NCBI GenBank assembly: GCA_946479435.1
Contig: CAMLFX010000073.1
Coordinates: 1 to 17,058 of the forward strand
DNA length: 17,058 nt
DNA from: an uncultured Sphingobacteriales bacterium
GTDB lineage: Bacteria > Bacteroidota > Bacteroidia > Chitinophagales > Chitinophagaceae
Direction: 5' to 3'
Position 1 is the stretch's first letter. Every line of letters begins with the position of its first letter. Shown piece after piece: positions 1 through 6,136 of the stretch. A model generated the notes under the pieces. That model searched no databases, was not told where the DNA came from, and worked only from the letters and a program-made list of their open reading frames with translations. Position numbers and translations under genes: made by a program.

Positions 1-375
1 ATGCAAATCATCAACCCCGATGTATCTACTATTTGTACTGGTATAGGCGCATCTATGGCGGCAGTACTGATGTGTGCAGGTACAAAAGGCAAACGCACTG
101 GTCTTAAGCATAGCCGTATTATGATACACCAACCATTGGGTGGTGCTGAAGGACAGGCAAGTGATATAGAGATCACCGCACGTGAGATAGGCAAGCTGAA
201 AAAAGAACTGTATGAAATTATTGCCCTGCATAGCGGCCAAAAACTGAGTAAAGTAGAAAAAGACAGTGACCGTGATTACTGGATGACTGCTAACGAGGCG
301 AAAGAATACGGTATGATAGACGAGGTATTGGATCGCAACCCACGTAAAGCTGCTGATATCGAGCCTGCTAAATAA
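1..375 (+). CDS. clpP: ATP-dependent Clp protease proteolytic subunit ClpP (3' part, 5' end outside window)
   Basis: This is the C-terminal 124 residues or so of ClpP, the serine peptidase that forms a barrel of two heptamer rings and degrades proteins fed to it by ClpX or ClpA/C in the cytoplasm. All three catalytic residues are visible: Ser18 in GASMAA, His43 in MIHQPLGG, and Asp92 in SDRDYW. Their spacing (25 and 49 residues) equals that of Escherichia coli ClpP S97/H122/D171. The ATG at position 1 is an internal Met matching the family's MQ-x-I-x-PDVSTIC stretch. A complete ClpP is near 200 residues, so roughly 80 N-terminal residues lie upstream of the window. A strong palindromic terminator follows 15 bases after the stop. 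The assignment is secure; only the start is missing. Neighbours such as clpX cannot be seen. Confidence 0.96.
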   Translation: MQIINPDVSTICTGIGASMAAVLMCAGTKGKRTGLKHSRIMIHQPLGGAEGQASDIEITAREIGKLKKELYEIIALHSGQKLSKVEKDSDRDYWMTANEAKEYGMIDEVLDRNPRKAADIEPAK

Positions 376-390
376 TTCAGGGACTGATCT

Positions 391-430
391 TAAAAAGAAA
401 AGACCGCTAATTAGCGGTCTTTTCTTTTTA
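391..430. terminator. Bidirectional intrinsic terminator, perfect 40-bp palindrome
   Basis: All 40 bases form a perfect inverted repeat centred between 410 and 411. Each half has a GC-containing core (GACCGCTAA) flanked by A-rich and T-rich tracts, so either strand gives a hairpin followed by TTTTCTTTTT. It sits between the convergent clpP stop and the stop of the minus-strand kinase-RapZ fusion and can end both transcripts. Confidence 0.93.
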
Positions 431-438
431 TCTGTAAA

Positions 439-1923
439 CTACTGTTCTGTAGTGTTTGTTTTTGAATTCAAAACCCAGTTCTTTTCGTTAAGATGGGTAA
501 TGGTAACCGGTATATTGTATTTGTTACTAAGATAAGCCCCCATTTGTTCAGCAGCATATACCGAACGATGCTGCCCGCCAGTACAACCAAAAGAAATACT
601 CAGGTGTTCGAAGCCGCGTGCTAAATAATCATCAATATTCAACGACACCATGGCAAATGCGTGCTGCAAGAATGCTGGCATCTCCGTTTCATTCTCTAAA
701 AACTGGCGCACACCTTCGTCGTGCCCTGTTTTGTGCTTGTATGTTGCAAACCTGCCGGGGTTAAGAATACCCCTGCAATCGAAAATATAACCACCACCAT
801 GTGTACTTTTATCTTTCGGTAAGCCATTTTTATAGGAAAAACTATTTACCTGCACCTGTAGTTTTACATTTTCTGAACGTTCGGGCTGGCTATACCTTTT
901 TTGCATCTCTTCCGTTGAAATACGCTCCAGAAAAGAACGCATTTCAGGGTAGGCCGGCAGTTGCGGATTATTCGATAAAAATGAGTGAAGGTTTTTTAAT
1001 GCGGGTCCAATACTGCTTATAAAATGCGGCTTGTTTTGCAGCAGCCCACGAAAACCATAAGCGCCTAACACTTGCAATATACGTAGCAGTACAAACTGCA
1101 AATAACCACGCCGGAAATGTATTTCCTCAACTCTTGATATAGGTAAATTGTTCAGGCTGGTTATATAGCCATTGAGTAAATCTTCTTTCCATGCTTCGGG
1201 GAGTTGTGCCTTAGCTTGCCACAACATAGATGCTATATCGTATTGAGGTGGTCCCTGCATGGCACCCTGGAAATCGATAAAGTAAACCTTACCTTCATGC
1301 AGCATAACATTCCGGCTCTGGAAATCGCGATACATAAGCATTTGGGGCTGTACCCTACCTAGCTCCTTACTCATTTGCTCCATTTCATTCATCAGCAGGT
1401 TGCGGTCGTAGTGCAAGCCTTGCAGATCGGCAAAATAATACTTGAAATAAAGCAGGTCGGCCATTATTGCCTTCTCATCAAACTGGCGTGTGGAGAAGCA
1501 TTGATAAAAATCAGCTTCCCTGCCGGCCATCCATTGCAGGCGTACCAGTTGCTCCAAAGCTGCGTGATAATGGGCGCGAACTCCATCGGTAAATCCTTCT
1601 TTATTCAGCATATCGAACAAAGAAGTACTGCCAAGATCCTGTTGTAAATAGTATTTTCTATCCTTACTTATTTTATATACTTCCGGTACATTTATTTCAT
1701 GTTTACGCAGTAGTTCGGTAAAATAGAAATAGCTGTTATTTTCCGCTATATTGGTATTTTGTGTGCCTATCACAGTTGTATCACCTGATCTTAACCTGTA
1801 ATACCGCCTGTCAGAGCCTGATACGGGAAGAATGTCGACACTATCGGGTTTCTTTTCAAAATGCTCTTCAAATAATTTCTCTAATGCACTGATTGCCTGT
1901 GCCGACGATTTGTTGGGGTTCAT
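439..1923 (-). CDS. Aminoglycoside-phosphotransferase-like kinase fused to a RapZ C-terminal domain
   Basis: A 494-residue two-domain protein. Residues about 10-345 are an APH/choline-kinase fold with the catalytic-loop motif MYRDFQSRN (base Asp200, Asn205) and the metal-binding IDFQGA motif (Asp217) followed by GPPQYDIASML. This pattern resembles the anomeric sugar kinase AmgK (MurNAc/GlcNAc kinase). Residues about 353-482 match the C-terminal half of RapZ/YvcJ: FDCRGILNPG (381-390) and SFGCTGGQHRSVYAAEQ (about 444-460). In E. coli RapZ this half senses glucosamine-6-phosphate. The N-terminal P-loop ATPase half of RapZ is absent. The substrate is not provable from sequence; an amino-sugar kinase with a built-in amino-sugar-phosphate sensor is my inference. 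It is the last gene of a minus-strand run behind the SixA-like gene (2-bp gap) and lpxH, an envelope context that fits. The start is the ATG at 1921-1923. Confidence 0.88.
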   Translation of the reverse strand: MNPNKSSAQAISALEKLFEEHFEKKPDSVDILPVSGSDRRYYRLRSGDTTVIGTQNTNIAENNSYFYFTELLRKHEINVPEVYKISKDRKYYLQQDLGSTSLFDMLNKEGFTDGVRAHYHAALEQLVRLQWMAGREADFYQCFSTRQFDEKAIMADLLYFKYYFADLQGLHYDRNLLMNEMEQMSKELGRVQPQMLMYRDFQSRNVMLHEGKVYFIDFQGAMQGPPQYDIASMLWQAKAQLPEAWKEDLLNGYITSLNNLPISRVEEIHFRRGYLQFVLLRILQVLGAYGFRGLLQNKPHFISSIGPALKNLHSFLSNNPQLPAYPEMRSFLERISTEEMQKRYSQPERSENVKLQVQVNSFSYKNGLPKDKSTHGGGYIFDCRGILNPGRFATYKHKTGHDEGVRQFLENETEMPAFLQHAFAMVSLNIDDYLARGFEHLSISFGCTGGQHRSVYAAEQMGAYLSNKYNIPVTITHLNEKNWVLNSKTNTTEQ

Positions 1924-1925
1924 TG

Positions 1926-2420
1926 TTATTTCTTGGGGTAATCAAATAATATAACCTGCTTTCGTGCTGTGGTAAATTCATTCCACTCATCTATATTCAT
2001 TTCTGCAGCTACAACAGCGCAGGTAGGCATGTTGTCGGTTTTAAAAGCAGGTGAAAGTTCATTAACAAATTCTGTGATACCAGGGTTATGCGCTACAATA
2101 AATGCCGTTGTGATATTATCTGCTATTTCATGTATCACCTCGTCAAACACGGCAGGAATACAATGGTATAACTTATCTATCCATACTATCTTTTCTTCGC
2201 TGTACCCTATTGCGGCTGCAATTCTTTTCGCTGTTTGCTTGGCCCGTTTGGCAGTACTGGATATAATAATATCAGGTAAAATATATTTGTTCTTCAGTCG
2301 TTCACCCATCATTGGCGCATCATGTTCGCCACGGTCATTAAGTGGCCGTTCAAAATCACTTTGCAATGGGTTTGCCCAGCTCGATTTTGCATGCCTTATC
2401 ATTACTAATACTCGCTTCAT
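1926..2420 (-). CDS. SixA-like histidine phosphatase family protein
   Basis: A 164-residue member of the histidine phosphatase (phosphoglycerate-mutase-like) superfamily, SixA branch. SixA of E. coli removes phosphate from histidine on phosphotransfer proteins; the substrate here is unknown. Visible motifs are VMIRHAKSSW near the N-terminus (Arg9, nucleophile His10), the STAKRAKQTA segment (Arg59) and VAHNPG with the second catalytic His111. The frame stays open to a TTG at 2546, but that extension runs inside lpxH and adds about 42 residues unlike the family. The ATG at 2418-2420 puts the RHA motif at the usual place and leaves a 10-base gap after lpxH. The downstream gene starts 2 bases after this stop, so the three genes are probably cotranscribed. 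Family assignment is firm, biological role open. Confidence 0.9.
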   Translation of the reverse strand: MKRVLVMIRHAKSSWANPLQSDFERPLNDRGEHDAPMMGERLKNKYILPDIIISSTAKRAKQTAKRIAAAIGYSEEKIVWIDKLYHCIPAVFDEVIHEIADNITTAFIVAHNPGITEFVNELSPAFKTDNMPTCAVVAAEMNIDEWNEFTTARKQVILFDYPKK

Positions 2421-2430
2421 ATCACTATCA

Positions 2431-3189
2431 CTACTTTTTATAATATTGCAAACTTGTTGTACTGCCATCGAATACAGCATAACTGAAAAACTGTATCCAA
2501 TCGCCAAGATTAATAAACATACTTGTGTCTGATAACGGATATTCAATAGCCACGTGCCTGTGGCCGAAAATGAAATAATCTACGTGGTCTTTCTTCAATT
2601 TATCAAGTGCGAATTGTACCTGCCATTCCTTGTCAGGGCCATAGAAAGGATGCTCTTCAGCGGTAAAATGTTTAGGCCCAAGGCGGCTGAACCACCCTGC
2701 TATGCCTACACCGGTATCTGGGTGTATTCTTCTATACAGCCATTGAGAAAAAGGATTTCTCAAAATTTTCTTAAGCAATTTGTAACCGTGATCACCTGGG
2801 CCTATACCATCTCCATGAGCAATAAGAAACTTTTTGTCATTGAACGTACGTTCTATGTAGTCATGGTGAACAGGTATATTCAGTTCCTCTTCAAAATAGC
2901 CGTTCATCCACAGATCATGGTTTCCTGTAAAGGCTTCAATACTAATTCCTTTATCTGTAAGCTCTGCCAGTTTACCTAAAAACCTGGTGTATCCTTTAGG
3001 AATTACATTACGATATTCGAACCAAACATCGAAGATATCGCCTACCAAATATATTTTTTCCGCGTCTTTACTTATTTCATCCAGCCATCCACAAATGAAT
3101 TTTTCACGTACTATGCTGCTTACCCTGTCGGGTACACCAAGATGAAAATCGGAAGCAAAATAAATTTTTTTACCTTCTGGTAAGTCCAT
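2431..3189 (-). CDS. lpxH: UDP-2,3-diacylglucosamine pyrophosphatase (LpxH-type metallophosphoesterase)
   Basis: A 252-residue calcineurin-like metallophosphoesterase matching LpxH, which cleaves UDP-2,3-diacylglucosamine to lipid X and UMP in lipid A synthesis at the inner membrane surface. The full metal-site series is present in order: SDFHLG (Asp14, His16), VGDIFDVWFEY (Asp51), TGNHD (Asn90, His91), AHGDG (His125) and GHRH (His210, His212). Length is slightly above the 240 or so of E. coli LpxH. The internal segment around residues 137-180, rich in basic and aromatic residues, corresponds to the membrane- and substrate-binding cap in this family. It is the first gene of a minus-strand run with the SixA-like gene (10-base gap) and the kinase-RapZ fusion. 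The start is the ATG at 3187-3189. I found no convincing TAnnTTTG box upstream on this strand. A generic UDP-sugar pyrophosphatase is the only realistic alternative. Confidence 0.88.
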   Translation of the reverse strand: MDLPEGKKIYFASDFHLGVPDRVSSIVREKFICGWLDEISKDAEKIYLVGDIFDVWFEYRNVIPKGYTRFLGKLAELTDKGISIEAFTGNHDLWMNGYFEEELNIPVHHDYIERTFNDKKFLIAHGDGIGPGDHGYKLLKKILRNPFSQWLYRRIHPDTGVGIAGWFSRLGPKHFTAEEHPFYGPDKEWQVQFALDKLKKDHVDYFIFGHRHVAIEYPLSDTSMFINLGDWIQFFSYAVFDGSTTSLQYYKK

Positions 3190-3293
3190 TTAAATATTGT
3201 CTGGATGGGGCTGCAAGTTACTTTAAAATATGGAAATGAGCTCTATTTGCCTCATGGCTAAGACGGTCTCAGAATTAAAATCTTCAGAAAAAA

Positions 3294-3326
3294 TTTGGTG
3301 AATTGAAAAATGCGCCTATATCTTTG
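3294..3326 (+). promoter_or_regulatory. Bacteroidota-type promoter (TTTG / TAnnTTTG) for the methionine leader
   Basis: TTTG at 3294-3297 is followed after 21 bases by TATCTTTG at 3319-3326, a perfect match to the Bacteroides -33/-7 consensus (TTTG, about 19-21 bases, TAnnTTTG). Transcription would begin near 3331-3336, about 15-20 bases before riboswitch helix P1, as expected for a leader RNA. Confidence 0.8.
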
Positions 3327-3349
3327 CACCAGTTCTTTACAAACAATCG

Positions 3350-3460
3350 CTTATCAAGAAAGGCAGAGGGTAATGGCCCGATGAAGCCTTAGCAACCTCT
3401 TCAATGCAAGTTGAAGGATGGTGCTAATTCCATCCTGATCGTAAGATTGGGGTAGATAAG
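3350..3460 (+). ncRNA. SAM-I (S-box) riboswitch aptamer
   Basis: The 111-base stretch carries the SAM-I core. Helix P1 is CTTATC (3350-3355) with GATAAG (3455-3460). It is followed by the AAG-AAAGGC-AGAGGG segment, GGCCCGATGAAGCCTTAGCAACC (P2 with its kink turn and pseudoknot partner), P3 CTTCAA/TTGAAG around 3399-3416, the conserved GGTGCTAATTCCA, and P4 around GATC-GTAA-GATT. The aptamer binds S-adenosylmethionine and represses when SAM is high. It lies between a consensus promoter and a trans-sulfuration gene, the classical context. The expression platform follows directly (3455-3546). Confidence 0.95.
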
Positions 3461-3532
3461 TCAGACGCAAAAAGTTTACAACAAGCGTGCAGCAGTGCAC
3501 CCTGAATATAACTCAAGCTCTTCTGATTTATC
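3455..3532 (+). promoter_or_regulatory. Predicted antiterminator of the SAM riboswitch
   Basis: GATAAGTCAGA (3455-3465), whose first six bases are the 3' strand of aptamer helix P1, is complementary to TCTGATTTATC (3522-3532) over 11 bp with a single G-U pair. This second segment is the loop and inner arm of the terminator hairpin. Without SAM this pairing can form and block the terminator. With SAM, P1 captures 3455-3460 and the terminator is free. The complementarity is seen in the sequence; the switching mechanism is inferred from known SAM-I riboswitches. Confidence 0.78.
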
Positions 3533-3546
3533 GGAAGAGCTTTTTT
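3515..3546 (+). terminator. Riboswitch-controlled intrinsic terminator
   Basis: AAGCTCTTC (3515-3523) pairs perfectly with GAAGAGCTT (3534-3542) around a 10-base loop, and the stem runs into six Ts at 3541-3546. It lies 55 bases past the aptamer and about 105 bases before the metB-like start, the expected place for a SAM-I attenuator. Confidence 0.85.
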
Positions 3547-3583
3547 ATTGCACATAACTGTGCAGTAAAAAAGCTCTTCCGGT
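3530..3583 (+). promoter_or_regulatory. Long leader hairpin competing with the terminator
   Basis: Bases 3530-3553 pair with 3560-3583 over 24 bp (two G-U pairs) around the loop ATAACT. The 5' arm of this hairpin contains the 3' arm of the attenuator and its T-run, now paired with AAAAAA at 3567-3572. It therefore excludes the terminator, and it is compatible with most of the antiterminator. It has no T-run behind it, so it is unlikely to be a terminator itself. Role inferred: it locks the read-through state or protects the 5' end of the mRNA. Confidence 0.65.
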
Positions 3584-3584
3584 A

Positions 3585-3653
3585 ATTTTCTTTGGTACGT
3601 GGTCGTGCGTATGGAATGCAAAAACATTCGTAACAAACAAAACCAAAGAAAAT
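3585..3653 (+). promoter_or_regulatory. Inverted repeat that pairs with the metB-like start codon
   Basis: ATTTTCTTTGGT (3585-3596) is a perfect reverse complement of ACCAAAGAAAAT (3642-3653), the bases just before and including AT of the start codon at 3652. The loop of about 45 bases holds a smaller 5-bp hairpin (GAATG 3614-3618 with CATTC 3625-3629). A fold like this would hide the translation start. The repeat is visible; the regulatory role is inferred. Confidence 0.5.
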
Positions 3654-3655
3654 GA
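3611..3655 (+). CDS. Possible 14-codon leader peptide overlapping the metB-like start
   Basis: An ATG at 3611 opens a 14-codon frame encoding MECKNIRNKQNQRK. Its TGA stop at 3653-3655 overlaps the ATG of the next gene (ATGA arrangement). It lies inside the loop and 3' arm of the start-codon inverted repeat, so a translating ribosome would open that structure and end exactly at the metB-like start. No Shine-Dalgarno sequence is evident, which is normal in this phylum. A frame this short may be chance; it is listed because its stop position is so well placed. Confidence 0.25.
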   Translation: MECKNIRNKQNQRK

Positions 3656-4833
3656 GCAACGCAACAAAACTGATCCACAGCATCCCGGTAGACCCATTGA
3701 CAGGTTCGATCTCTGTACCTATCTACCAAACATCCACATTTGTACAGGAAGCACCGGGCGTACACAAAGGCTACGACTACGCACGCAGCAACAACCCAAC
3801 ACGCGAAACTCTTGAAAAAGTAATTGCTGAACTGGAAGGAGGCACTAAAGGTTATGCATTTGCCAGTGGCCTCGCAGCAATAGATGCCGTAGTGAAATTG
3901 CTGAAAAGCGGCGATGAGATATTGGCAGTAGATGATATCTATGGCGGCGCATTCAGGCTGTTCACGCACATCTACAAAAAGTTTGGCATTGAAGTGAATT
4001 ATACCGACACTACTAATATCAGCAACGTGATAGATGCATTAACACCTAGCACCAAACTGATATGGCTGGAAACGCCTACTAACCCTACGCTGAAAATATC
4101 GGACATAGAAGCCATTGCAGCAATAGCTAAACAACAAGGTATATTGCTGTGTGTTGACAATACTTTTGCTTCGCCTGCATTGCAACAACCTATTAAACTA
4201 GGTGCAGATATTGTAGTGCACAGCGCTACCAAATATTTGGGTGGTCACAGTGACCTGATAGCAGGGCTGGTAGTAACTGCAACACAAGAATTAGGCGACC
4301 AGATAAAATTCATACAAAATGCAAGCGGAGCTATTCTTGCCCCGCACGATAGCTGGCTGGTGATACGTGGTATTGAGACCTTGCATCTACGCGTGCAGCA
4401 GCATAATATAAATGCACAAGCAGTAGCTGAATTTTTAGTGCAGCATCCCGCTGTAGATAAGGTTTACTATCCGGGGTTGAAGACACATCATAACTACGAT
4501 ATAGCGGTAAAACAACAATCGGGCTTTGGTGGTATTGTAACTTTTACGCTGAAAGAAGATACTGAACTGGCTGCTAAGAATGTTGTTTGTGGTACACGAT
4601 ACTTCAAACTGGCAGAAAGCCTTGGTGGCGTGAAAAGTTTATTGTGTCACCCTGCAACAATGACCCATAAATCGATACCTGTCGCACAAAGACAAGCTGC
4701 AGGTGTTGCTGACAGCCTGATAAGATTGAGCGTTGGTTTAGAAGATGTACAAGACCTGATTAACGATATAGACCAGGCACTGAATAAAATTTATGTGCAT
4801 CAACCTGCCGAAACGATCGCTGCATTTCAATAA
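3652..4833 (+). CDS. metB: Cystathionine gamma-synthase-like trans-sulfuration PLP enzyme
   Basis: A 393-residue Cys/Met-metabolism PLP enzyme (fold type I). Family marks are VPIYQTSTF (22-30), YDYARSNNPTRETLE (41-55), the PLP-stacking region DDIYGGAFRLF (94-104), the ETPTNPTLKI segment (140-149), VDNTFASP (168-175) and SATKYLGGHSD with the PLP lysine at Lys194. Members make cystathionine from activated homoserine plus cysteine, add sulfide directly to O-acyl-homoserine, or cleave cystathionine; sequence alone does not separate these reliably. A SAM riboswitch upstream and homoserine dehydrogenase 46 bases downstream favour methionine synthesis, so cystathionine gamma-synthase or O-acylhomoserine sulfhydrylase is preferred to a gamma-lyase. 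The start at 3652 gives the usual short N-terminus. No homoserine acyltransferase gene is in the window. The symbol metB is used for the most likely activity and is less certain than the family. Confidence 0.82.
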   Translation: MSNATKLIHSIPVDPLTGSISVPIYQTSTFVQEAPGVHKGYDYARSNNPTRETLEKVIAELEGGTKGYAFASGLAAIDAVVKLLKSGDEILAVDDIYGGAFRLFTHIYKKFGIEVNYTDTTNISNVIDALTPSTKLIWLETPTNPTLKISDIEAIAAIAKQQGILLCVDNTFASPALQQPIKLGADIVVHSATKYLGGHSDLIAGLVVTATQELGDQIKFIQNASGAILAPHDSWLVIRGIETLHLRVQQHNINAQAVAEFLVQHPAVDKVYYPGLKTHHNYDIAVKQQSGFGGIVTFTLKEDTELAAKNVVCGTRYFKLAESLGGVKSLLCHPATMTHKSIPVAQRQAAGVADSLIRLSVGLEDVQDLINDIDQALNKIYVHQPAETIAAFQ

Positions 4834-4879
4834 CTAATACAATTTTCAAATAACTGTTTAACAAGAAATAATAATTACA

Positions 4880-6136
4880 ATGTCTATTCAACAAAAGAAA
4901 TTAACCATCGGCTTGTTTGGCTTTGGTGTAGTAGGTAGCGGACTTTATAAAGTATTGCAACAAACTGCATCACTAAATGCACAGATACAAAAAGTATGTA
5001 TCAAACACCCGGAAAAGAAGCGCGATGCACCGGAAGAATTATTTACTACAGATGCAGAACTATTGCTAAATGATAATACCATCAATGTAATAGTTGAGCT
5101 GATAGATGATGCTGACGCTGCTTTCAAAATTGTAAGTATTGCTTTAAAGTCTGGCAAGGCTGTAGTAAGCGCTAATAAGAAGATGATAGCTGAACACCTG
5201 CCTGAATTATTAAAACTACAGGACGAGTACAATGTTCCTTTCTTGTATGAATCTGCCTGCTGTGCCAGTATACCGGTTATCCGCAACCTGGAAGAATACT
5301 ACGACAATGATTTGTTGCAAAGCATTAGTGGCATAGTGAATGGCTCAACCAACTATATACTTACAAAAGTGGCAGAAGATAAAATAGATTTTCAGCAAGC
5401 ATTATTACAAGCACAAATAGAAGGTTTTGCAGAAAGCGACCCGACACTGGATATTGAAGGTATTGATGCGGTGAATAAGCTTTCTATATTGCTGAATCAT
5501 GCTTATGGCATAGTTGCAAACCCTAAAGAAATAATACATGCAGGTATAACACAATTGCAAACACACGATGCTGTTTTTGCTAAAGAAAAAGGGTATGCTA
5601 TAAAGCTGGTAGCGCAAGCTAAAAAATTAGACAATGGTAAAGTAGCGGCATTTGTACTGCCCCAGTTTGTAGATAGTGAAAGCCAGCTCTTCAATGTAAA
5701 GAATGAATACAATGGTGTAGTAATAGAAAGCGGGCTGGCAGATAAACAGTTCTTTTATGGAAAAGGTGCTGGTAGCTTTCCTACAGCATCTGCTGTATTG
5801 AGCGACCTATCGGCACTTCGCTACGACTATCGCTATGAATATAAAAAACTAAAACACGGCGAAAAGACTGAACTAAGTAATGATTTCTTATTGCGTGTAT
5901 ATATCAGCTTCGAAGGATTATTCCAGGTACCACATGAACGTTTTGAACGCATTGAAGAATGGAGCAGTAATGATAAACGTTGCTATGTGATAGGTGTGAT
6001 ACGTTTCTCAAGATTGGTGAACAGCGATTGGTGGCGAAAGAAAAATGCATCGTTGATAGTTTGCCCTGATGCTTTTGTAAGCAAGGAATTATTAAAGGAA
6101 GAAACTATAAGCGATAGTGAGTTGATCATTGCTTAG
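4880..6136 (+). CDS. hom: Homoserine dehydrogenase with an unusual C-terminus
   Basis: A 418-residue NAD(P)-dependent homoserine dehydrogenase, which reduces aspartate semialdehyde to homoserine for methionine and threonine synthesis. The Rossmann motif GFGVVGSG lies at residues 14-21, SANKK at 97-101, the substrate-domain stretch GIVNGSTNYIL at 151-161, and GFAESDPTLDIEGIDAVNK at 182-200 with the catalytic-type Lys200. KGAGSFPTASAVLSDL at about 295-310 closes the core. Residues after about 330 do not look like the usual ACT domain that gives threonine feedback; they are rich in aromatic and charged residues with a WW pair. The gene follows the metB-like gene by 46 bases with no terminator or promoter box between them, so it should be under the same SAM riboswitch. 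Its stop overlaps the stop of the convergent DUF2400 gene by 4 bases. Confidence 0.9.
   Translation: MSIQQKKLTIGLFGFGVVGSGLYKVLQQTASLNAQIQKVCIKHPEKKRDAPEELFTTDAELLLNDNTINVIVELIDDADAAFKIVSIALKSGKAVVSANKKMIAEHLPELLKLQDEYNVPFLYESACCASIPVIRNLEEYYDNDLLQSISGIVNGSTNYILTKVAEDKIDFQQALLQAQIEGFAESDPTLDIEGIDAVNKLSILLNHAYGIVANPKEIIHAGITQLQTHDAVFAKEKGYAIKLVAQAKKLDNGKVAAFVLPQFVDSESQLFNVKNEYNGVVIESGLADKQFFYGKGAGSFPTASAVLSDLSALRYDYRYEYKKLKHGEKTELSNDFLLRVYISFEGLFQVPHERFERIEEWSSNDKRCYVIGVIRFSRLVNSDWWRKKNASLIVCPDAFVSKELLKEETISDSELIIA

Noticed and set aside
1969..2532. A 187-codon plus-strand frame opposite the SixA-like gene
   Set aside because: It is the shadow of a conserved phosphatase on the other strand; it is Ser/Ile-rich without family features.
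2421..2546. N-terminal extension of the SixA-like protein from a TTG start
   Set aside because: It runs inside lpxH, and the family begins directly with the VMIRHA strand; the ATG at 2418-2420 fits better.
3530..3583. The long leader hairpin as a second intrinsic terminator
   Set aside because: No T-run follows the stem (AATTTTCTTT is interrupted), and its own T-run is inside the stem; a competing or stabilising hairpin is more likely.
3424..3969. A 181-codon minus-strand frame across the riboswitch leader and the start of the metB-like gene
   Set aside because: It is antisense to a clear SAM-I aptamer and a conserved enzyme, shows Cys/aromatic-rich nonsense composition, and has no recognisable motif.
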